Positions 58,049 through 64,000 of a DNA stretch of 64,000 nt are shown in pieces. Position numbers and translations under genes: made by a program. Location of the stretch: positions 186,001 through 250,000 of the forward strand of contig NZ_SMFQ01000004.1 in the NCBI RefSeq assembly GCF_004339015.1. Reading direction: 5' to 3'. The notes beneath the pieces are model-generated. The model had not been told where the DNA came from and did not search any database. It saw only the letters and a program-made list of their open reading frames with translations. The stretch comes from Cocleimonas flava. GTDB lineage: Bacteria; Pseudomonadota; Gammaproteobacteria; Thiotrichales; Thiotrichaceae. Within the stretch, counting starts at the first letter, position 1. Every line of letters begins with the position of its first letter.

Positions 58049-61000
58049 TAGCTTGCCTCCTGTGTTTCGGGCTGTACGTTGTGGCTAGGTAGACGCATAA
58101 ACAAACCATCCAATGCATTAATCAAATCGAGACTCGGTTTATGGTAAAACACACCCCCCCACTTTGAGGCACTTTTTTGTGAGTCCTGATCTAATTGTTC
58201 GGTTTTTGTCATGCCACGAATAAACAGGTAATACGCGCCACCGAAATGCGTTTCCCATTGATAGCTGGGTAAACGCTGTTCTAAATAGCGGTGTAACGCC
58301 ACGCAGTAGATGAGGTATTGCAGATAGTAATGCGCCTCAGCCATTGGCGTGAAGAGTTTTTCAGGCGCATAGTTTTCAAGCGTATTGGATTTGTAATCCG
58401 CCAGATAGTATTTACCATTGTATTCGAAAATCAGGTCGATAAAGCCTTTTAGGTAGCCTTCGACTTCATCGAAATACAAGGTGTCTACAGCTTCGCGGAT
58501 TTGACGCCACTTCGGTGTTGTGTCGGATTCGTCATCTACCGGTAAATGCTGAAATAAGGTTTGTTTTAGCTTTTCGATATCGAGTCGTTCGAGTGGCAGA
58601 TAGAATTCCATCTCGTCCAAACGCTGTGCTTTACTCAGCTTATTCAGTGACAAGATTTCGGTTTCTGCTGACATTTGATTCTGATGCAGTTCAGCCTCAA
58701 TGCTTTCTCCAATCAAACGCATCGCGGCTTGTTTGTGCTTTTCTTCGAAGCTGTATTTTTCGAGGATTCTATCGAAGGTTTCTGTTTGCTCTTCCAGTGG
58801 CTGGGTGAAGTCAATATTCTCGTAAATTTCGTGCAAGGCAGTACCCGCAGTTGCGCCTTTGGGGAAGGCTTCTACGATATTTTCAGCGCCATCATCCGCC
58901 TGCGCTATTTGTTTATTATTGATTTCGACAAAACTGTCGTAATCGGGCGTTTCGGCGTGTGCGCCAGCGGTCAAGCCACTAAAACTGGTGATTTGCGCTT
59001 GCGATTTAATCTCGGCGGTAAATTCACGGGCTGTCAGGGTTTGATTTGTTTCAATCGGCTGATACACCAAATCCTGTGGATACTCGGGCAAATCATCGAG
59101 TGAGATATTGCCGTTACCAACGGTTTCGAGTTTCAGTAAGTTTTGCTCGTACGCCAGTTTGAATTCGGCTTTCTGTTCTTTTTCTGCTTTGCCAGAACCG
59201 GACGGATTGCTTTTACCATTGGTGAGTAACCAACCCAGTGCAGAACGATCGGGACTGCCACTGATGGTTTCTGGGAACACCACAATATTGCACTGATATT
59301 TAGCACGGGTTAACGCCACATAAAGCAGTCGCGTATCTTCTGCCAGTTCTTCCTGTTTTTTCAGTTCTTTATGCTCATCACTTTCTGATGAACCAATTTC
59401 TAGATAACTGCGTTCGTCTTTGTGAAAGGTGAATATTTTATCGCTATTCGCTTTCGGGCTTAAACCGACATAGGGGCAATAGACGATGGGGTATTCCAGA
59501 CCTTTTGATTTGTGAATAGTGACGATTTTGACGAGGTTTTCATCGCTTTCTAGACGCAATTCGCTTTCTGTGGCGCTGCTGTTTTCTTGGCGCTGTTTCA
59601 GCCACAACAGGACTTCTTCGATACTTAATGATTTCTTACGAACTGCTTGATGGATGATTTCTGCGAGGTGCAGAGTATTGGTTATCCGGCGTTCGCCATC
59701 CATAAAGTTGAGCAGATGTTGATGCGTGTTTTGTGATTTCATCAAAGCGCGCATCATCGGTAGAAAGCCATGATGCTTCCATTGGTATTGCCAGTTCTGG
59801 AATAACAATAGAATCTCTTCCCAGGCATTGCTGTCTGACTCTAAATCTAACAAGTCCTGTGCTTGATACCCCATAAGTTCGGTGACCAATGCACGACGTA
59901 CATTATCTTCGCGTTGCGGATCGGCAATCGCTGTGAGTAATCGATGAATTTCAACCGCTTCGTGGGTTTCGAAAATACTTTGCTTACTGCTTTGCACACT
60001 GGCGATTTTACGTTGATTAAGCGCGGCTTTGATCATATCGCCTTGCGTGTGCGAGCGGATTAAAATCGCGATATCTCCACCACCAATAGGCTTGCCTTCA
60101 ATGGTTGCCTTACCCTGATTGGATGCATTGAGTAATTCTGCAATATCACCCGCTACTGCATCGGCGATTTCTTTGCGGATTGCATCGGCAGATTGAGGTT
60201 CTGGTTTGCCATCAGGTTTTTCGCCAGGCGTTTGATTAAAGCGCCACAGTTGCAATGGAGTTCGCGCCTCTGGTGCTTGAATATCATTGAGGTCTTTTCC
60301 CGACTTGACCTGCACGTATTCGATGCCTTCATCCTGAAAGGGATTATCAGACTGAGCGTATAAGGTATTAAACGCAGAGATTAATTTGTCATGCGAACGC
60401 CAGTTAGTTTTAAGTGTGTGATGATTGCTTTCATCCGTATCGGCTTTGGCTTTTAGATAGGTATGAATATCACCACCACGGAAACTATAAATCGCCTGCT
60501 TCGGATCACCAACTAAGAAAACAGCGTTTTCTTGGGTGTGCGGATCATTATAAATAGTACTAAAAATATCGTATTGAATCGGGTCCGTATCCTGAAATTC
60601 ATCAATCAGTGCAGCTTGATATTTCTTGCGTAAATCTATCGCCAGTTGCGGGTTAGTTTTTAACGCCTGTTGAAGTTGTAATAGCAGGTCATCGAAGGAT
60701 AAAACACCGAGGCGTTTTTTCTCTTTCGGGAGTTCTTCTTGTAAATATCTCAGTAGCTCGATGCGGGTGTTATTGAGAAAATCATCTGAGCCTTTATTAA
60801 GTTGTTCCCAAAGTTCTGAAAAGGATTCCCATGCTGAGAAAAAGCTGTGTTCTGGCGGGGTGCATTTAGCTTTAGTCCCTGTCTCTATATATGAATGTTT
60901 AAATTTCTGCGCGCTTTCAATGAAATCTGCATTGATATCAAACAAGGCTTTAATTTGATTCATTTCGTTGCATAACTTTGCAACCGTGGGTTTCCTGAAT

Positions 61001-61791
61001 TTATTACCGTTTAAGTTTTTATCTTCTAATAATATTTGGGTGATTTCAGCACCGTCTGTTTGCCATTGTTTAACAATATTCTGTAAGCCTTTTTCCAGAA
61101 TGTCCCATTTGTCCGTTTTTTCACTTTCATTCGAACTAGCATCATTTGAGCAATTTACATTGTTTTCTGGACCGCATAATTCAAGATACGGTTTACCCAC
61201 AGCATTTCTAATATCTTTGAGTAATGAGTCGGGCGTGACACTTTTCTGGTGTAATTTGAAGATTAATGATTTCGGTGCGTTGTCGGTATACCTTCGCCAA
61301 AAATCATCCGTGAGTTTTTGCATTAACTCACTGTCATCATCCATCAGTTCGCTTTCAAAAGGTAGCCCTGCTTCGAAGGCATTTTCACTCAAGGTGCGTT
61401 GGCAGAAACCGTGGATGGTAAATATCGCGGCTTCATCAAGACTGAGTTTGGCGCGATTTAAACGGCGAATCGCTTCTTCGTAATCAGATTCACGTTCGAT
61501 GAGTTCCAATACTTCGCCGTATTCTTTTTTAAGTGCATCTGTCAGGCCGTGTTCGTTGATTGCTTTAAATGCGGCTAATGCGCCGACTAATCTTTGACGC
61601 ACATCATCTCGCAGTTCTTTGGTAGCCGCTTCGGTGAACGTTACGACTAAAATCTGGTCAACTGTGAGATTCTTTTCGAGTATCAAACGAAGGAACAGCA
61701 AGGTTACAGTCCACGATTTACCCGTGCCCGCGCTGGCTTCTATTAAATTTATTGAGGATAAGGGAATTTCGTAGGGATTTAGGGTTCTCAT
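58048..61791 (-). CDS. recB: Exodeoxyribonuclease V subunit beta (RecB)
   Basis: SF1A helicase-nuclease subunit of RecBCD (1247 residues from ATG 61791; a TTG at 61800 is less likely). Visible parts are Walker A (LIEASAGTGKSWTVTLLFL), motif II (ALIDEFQDTDPIQ), VGDPKQAIYSFRGGDIHTYL, KIVTIHKSKGLEYPIVY, RLLYVALTRAKYQ, and the C-terminal nuclease motif GFIDLIFEYNGKYYLADYKS. Near the C-terminus (about residue 1208) the peptide KSASKWGGV between LFIRGMTK and FYHKPSLDL is encoded by a C-rich element, in frame. recC is not adjacent. Confidence 0.96.
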   Translation of the reverse strand: MRTLNPYEIPLSSINLIEASAGTGKSWTVTLLFLRLILEKNLTVDQILVVTFTEAATKELRDDVRQRLVGALAAFKAINEHGLTDALKKEYGEVLELIERESDYEEAIRRLNRAKLSLDEAAIFTIHGFCQRTLSENAFEAGLPFESELMDDDSELMQKLTDDFWRRYTDNAPKSLIFKLHQKSVTPDSLLKDIRNAVGKPYLELCGPENNVNCSNDASSNESEKTDKWDILEKGLQNIVKQWQTDGAEITQILLEDKNLNGNKFRKPTVAKLCNEMNQIKALFDINADFIESAQKFKHSYIETGTKAKCTPPEHSFFSAWESFSELWEQLNKGSDDFLNNTRIELLRYLQEELPKEKKRLGVLSFDDLLLQLQQALKTNPQLAIDLRKKYQAALIDEFQDTDPIQYDIFSTIYNDPHTQENAVFLVGDPKQAIYSFRGGDIHTYLKAKADTDESNHHTLKTNWRSHDKLISAFNTLYAQSDNPFQDEGIEYVQVKSGKDLNDIQAPEARTPLQLWRFNQTPGEKPDGKPEPQSADAIRKEIADAVAGDIAELLNASNQGKATIEGKPIGGGDIAILIRSHTQGDMIKAALNQRKIASVQSSKQSIFETHEAVEIHRLLTAIADPQREDNVRRALVTELMGYQAQDLLDLESDSNAWEEILLLFQNWQYQWKHHGFLPMMRALMKSQNTHQHLLNFMDGERRITNTLHLAEIIHQAVRKKSLSIEEVLLWLKQRQENSSATESELRLESDENLVKIVTIHKSKGLEYPIVYCPYVGLSPKANSDKIFTFHKDERSYLEIGSSESDEHKELKKQEELAEDTRLLYVALTRAKYQCNIVVFPETISGSPDRSALGWLLTNGKSNPSGSGKAEKEQKAEFKLAYEQNLLKLETVGNGNISLDDLPEYPQDLVYQPIETNQTLTAREFTAEIKSQAQITSFSGLTAGAHAETPDYDSFVEINNKQIAQADDGAENIVEAFPKGATAGTALHEIYENIDFTQPLEEQTETFDRILEKYSFEEKHKQAAMRLIGESIEAELHQNQMSAETEILSLNKLSKAQRLDEMEFYLPLERLDIEKLKQTLFQHLPVDDESDTTPKWRQIREAVDTLYFDEVEGYLKGFIDLIFEYNGKYYLADYKSNTLENYAPEKLFTPMAEAHYYLQYLIYCVALHRYLEQRLPSYQWETHFGGAYYLFIRGMTKTEQLDQDSQKSASKWGGVFYHKPSLDLINALDGLFMRLPSHNVQPETQEAS
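58152..58178 (+). repeat. C-rich interspersed element inside recB (copy 28)
   Basis: CACCCCCCCACTTTGAGGCACTTTTTT. On the recB strand it reads KSASKWGGV, where TGG stands in the position that is TAG in stop-bearing copies. Confidence 0.92.
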
Positions 61792-61945
61792 GAAAACCAA
61801 TATTACCTTGTTTTTATGTCAGATATCAGTAATCTTGAACTTAAGGAAGCTCAAAATACCCTTAGGCTTATTCAAGAATAACTTACATGTCGAAGTGGAT
61901 GGCATAAGAACTAAAATACTTAGCTAATTAAGAATAAAACAAATT

Positions 61946-62725
61946 ATGTCATTTCAAAAAACTCAAGGTAAGTCATTTACTTATCTATTTGCATTCGCGC
62001 TTGTCTTTTCGCTGTCGTTACTTGTTTCAAGTAATCTATCCGCCAAGGAAAGAGTGTATATTTTAGCCGGCCAATCGAACATGATGGGCAAAGGCAAAAC
62101 ACATCAATTACCAGCATTTTTAAAACGCCAGCCGAGTAATGTTGAGTTTTATTACCAAGGTCGTAAACGTGAGTTGGCGAAGTTTTCACATTTCGGCCCT
62201 GAAGTGAGTTTTGCCCATGCCATTTCCCGTGCTTTCCCTAACGATAAACACATCATTATTAAACATGTGGCAACAGGCAGCTCGATCAATCAATGGTTGC
62301 CCGGTTCTGGTTTATTCGCAGGTTTATTACGCCAACGCGGTTTCGTTAAAGTCGGCACACAAAGCAATAATATTGTAAATACAAAAGTAGATGCAGTGAT
62401 CTGGATGCAAGGCGAACGCGATGCGCGTTCAGAACATAATGCTTACAACTACGAATCAAATCTTAAACGCTTTATCACAGGCGTGAGAAGACAATTAGAT
62501 TCGCCGCGTAGCGTGTTCATCATGGGAGAAGTGAATCCTGAAGACCCTGCATTCTTTATGCTCGATACCGTGCAACAAGCGCAGGTTAATACGCAAAGAA
62601 CCCTACCCAGTGTGAAACTGGTATCAACCAATGGTCTAGGTAAAATTTATGACCATGTTCATTACGATACTCAAGGCCAGCTGGAATTAGGCAAGCGCTT
62701 CGCCAGAGCTTATACCAATAGATAA
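61946..62725 (+). CDS. Secreted SGNH-type esterase (sialate O-acetylesterase/CE6-like)
   Basis: The 259-residue precursor has a signal peptide (LFAFALVFSLSLLVSSNLSAK). The esterase domain contains the nucleophile Ser in YILAGQSNMMGKG, HVATGSSINQWLPGSG, VIWMQGERDARSEHNAYNYE and the catalytic Asp/His region KIYDHVHYDTQGQLELG. It resembles sialate O-acetylesterase domain / CE6 acetyl-xylan esterases and probably removes acetyl groups from polysaccharides in the periplasm or outside. Monocistronic; divergent from recB. Confidence 0.88.
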   Translation: MSFQKTQGKSFTYLFAFALVFSLSLLVSSNLSAKERVYILAGQSNMMGKGKTHQLPAFLKRQPSNVEFYYQGRKRELAKFSHFGPEVSFAHAISRAFPNDKHIIIKHVATGSSINQWLPGSGLFAGLLRQRGFVKVGTQSNNIVNTKVDAVIWMQGERDARSEHNAYNYESNLKRFITGVRRQLDSPRSVFIMGEVNPEDPAFFMLDTVQQAQVNTQRTLPSVKLVSTNGLGKIYDHVHYDTQGQLELGKRFARAYTNR

Positions 62726-62990
62726 TCAGAGCAATAACTTGCTCGGCTATATGTGATCCAATTCAGCTTAAAAAATACTGTCTTTGATTTGAAATCACTG
62801 CAGTTCAGTTTAAATTAACTATTTTAGTACCGTTAATCTGGTACTTCGAACAAGGTTTAATCTCACACCACTTACAGTCAGTATCAATGCGATAAGCAAT
62901 ATAAAAATTCTAATTATCCGTGTTGATTCAATTATTTAACGTTACTCTTTTTTTACTAAAAGTTGACGTTTTTGGAGACTGAAAATACAC
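62726..62990. other. Intergenic region, AT-rich
   Basis: No gene or repeat found in 265 bases. The end (TTTTTGGAGACTGAAAATACAC) has a GGAG for the next gene. Confidence 0.4.
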
Positions 62991-63362
62991 ATGCAAACGC
63001 ACCACATTATCGATTCAAATCATTTAGAAACCTGCCTTTTCAAATTTTGTCGTTCAGATAGTACAGGTACTGTTTTTATTACCACAGATAAGAATCAATC
63101 GTGCCAAATCATTTTAGAAGATGGCGAGGTAAAGGCTGCAGCTCTTGGTCAAAAAAGAGGATTTGAAGCTATTTTAGAGCTCAAGGAAACACGTGTTAAA
63201 CGTTACTCTTTTATTCAAAACATGAAATTCCCACTTTCCATATACGCTAATATCATTTGCAGTGACACTGTATTGGAGATTCTTGGATACAATGTGAATG
63301 ATATTTCAAATTCTCGAATGTATGCAGAAACACAAGATACGTTCTACGCTCGTCAATTATAG
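62991..63362 (+). CDS. Small DUF4388-like protein
   Basis: The 123-residue protein has the pattern GTVFITTDKNQSCQIILEDGEVKAAALGQKRG written here in two parts: a GTVFITTDKNQSCQII strand and a LEDGEVKAAALGQKRGFEAI segment. This resembles DUF4388/PATAN-type domains found in signalling proteins. It has no output domain or signal peptide. It starts at ATG 62991. It precedes rnr but with its own 140-base gap, so co-transcription is uncertain. Confidence 0.65.
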   Translation: MQTHHIIDSNHLETCLFKFCRSDSTGTVFITTDKNQSCQIILEDGEVKAAALGQKRGFEAILELKETRVKRYSFIQNMKFPLSIYANIICSDTVLEILGYNVNDISNSRMYAETQDTFYARQL

Positions 63363-63502
63363 AAGAGTCATTCAAGTCTAAGCCAGGCATTACATCAAAT
63401 ATCAGGCTAATCTCAGCTAATCCCAAACTCGTTTTATTGAATAATTTAAACGTTATTATTTTTTGACTTTAATTAGATAAATTATCATTAAAAAGGCGTA
63501 GA

Positions 63503-64000
63503 ATGCGCCTCATGAAAAATTATAAAGATCCGCACAAAGAACGCGAGGCGAAAAAATACGATCGCCCTATCCCAAGCCGTGAGTTAATGCTCGATGTCAT
63601 GGACAAAACGGGCCACCCGATGGGATTCAACGAATTAGCCGATGCTCTCGGCGTCACCGAACAACCAGACCTCGATGCAATGAAGTTCCGTTTACGCGCT
63701 ATGGAGCGTGACGGTCAGATTTTATTTAATCGTGGTAAAAAATATGTACCCACTACCAAAGCCGATTTAATTGCAGGTCGTGTTCAAGGACACCCTGACG
63801 GTTTTGGCTTTTTAATCCCTGAAGATGGCTCTGACGATCTGTACTTGCACGGCAAACAGATGCGTAAAGTCATGCATGGCGATAAGGTACTTGCCAGCGT
63901 CACCGGTATCGACCGTAGAGGTCGTCGCGAAGGCGCCGTCATTGAAGTTTTAGAAAACAACACAGAGTCTGTTGTCGGTCGTTATTTTGTCGAAAGTGGT
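63503..64000 (+). CDS. rnr: Ribonuclease R, N-terminal part (window ends inside)
   Basis: The 3'-5' exoribonuclease R is open from ATG 63503 to the window edge (166 residues visible). The start segment HKEREAKKYDRPIPSRELM matches the EREAEKY..PIPSRE start of E. coli RNase R. A winged helix (LRAMERDGQILFNRGKKYV) and the first cold-shock-like domain (GRVQGHPDGFGFLIPEDGSD) follow. AAGG 6 bases before 63503 supports this start; an in-frame ATG at 63512 is also possible. The catalytic RNB domain is beyond the window. Confidence 0.93.
   Translation, partial: MRLMKNYKDPHKEREAKKYDRPIPSRELMLDVMDKTGHPMGFNELADALGVTEQPDLDAMKFRLRAMERDGQILFNRGKKYVPTTKADLIAGRVQGHPDGFGFLIPEDGSDDLYLHGKQMRKVMHGDKVLASVTGIDRRGRREGAVIEVLENNTESVVGRYFVESG

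Noticed and set aside
3138-58178. C-rich elements as ordinary rho-independent terminators
   Set aside because: The T-tract and a small CCCC/GGGG pairing look terminator-like in some copies, but many copies have no stem, several lie between divergent genes, and three are inside open reading frames. Termination may be a side effect in places, not the defining feature.
57319-58178. Sequencing errors or frameshifts in recD and recB
   Set aside because: The odd peptide stretches first looked like errors, but both frames are continuous, the inserts match the element consensus and helicase and nuclease motifs on either side are intact.

Overview
The window looks like a piece of a marine gammaproteobacterial chromosome of fairly low G+C (high 30s to about 40 percent, estimated by eye). 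The lineage cannot be fixed from the sequence alone. Supporting signs are an adjacent recB-recD pair, RNase R, a HiPIP, a TAXI-type TRAP transporter, glucosylglycerate (compatible solute) genes, a probable exosortase-H substrate and a GlyGly-CTERM protein. No rRNA, tRNA, CRISPR array or transposase was found.

Region 1 (1-30 kb) is mostly ordinary core and metabolic genes. It holds a periplasmic binding protein with a membrane sensor, an AlkA-type glycosylase, MetY, HiPIP, a CoA-type NUDIX hydrolase, a group II decarboxylase, a RIO-type kinase, a TAXI TRAP receptor with fused permease, small conserved proteins, a rhomboid protease, Fpr, a choice-of-anchor-I lipoprotein and an EamA exporter. 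It ends with a glucosylglycerate cluster: phosphatase and GpgS in one direction, and a GH13_18 phosphorylase convergent to them. Two genes here (RIO kinase and a YkgJ-like Cys-cluster protein) appear to start at ATT and ATC.

Region 2 (30-55 kb) is accessory. It has three DUF1287 paralogs, a duplicated block carrying an AP2-like gene, secreted and membrane proteins of unknown role, a DUF4116 repeat protein, an orphan Phd-type antitoxin, an AT-rich three-gene operon (a DGQHR/DUF262-like protein, a protein ending in a HEPN-like R-x4-H segment and a small two-helix membrane protein) that is a candidate defence system, an HExxH peptidase and a GlyGly-CTERM protein.

Region 3 (55-64 kb) returns to core functions: an HxlR regulator facing a tautomerase across two near-identical palindromic operators, RecD and RecB without an adjacent recC, a secreted esterase, a small DUF4388-like protein and the start of RNase R.

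A short interspersed element runs through everything: six or so C's, then [T/C]AC[C/T]TT, a variable loop, GGCAC and a T-tract. I count 29 copies, 28 in one orientation. It has short (about 27 bp), medium (about 80-140 bp) and long (about 197 bp) forms, and is often followed by a REP-like palindrome. Three copies lie inside genes (TRAP permease, RecD, RecB) and are translated in one frame as a K-[ST]-A-x-K-x-G-G peptide. A TAG-bearing variant instead supplies the stop codon of two other genes. This behaves like a proliferating, protein-compatible repeat, comparable in concept to the Rickettsia palindromic elements, and is the most striking feature here together with the three-gene operon.
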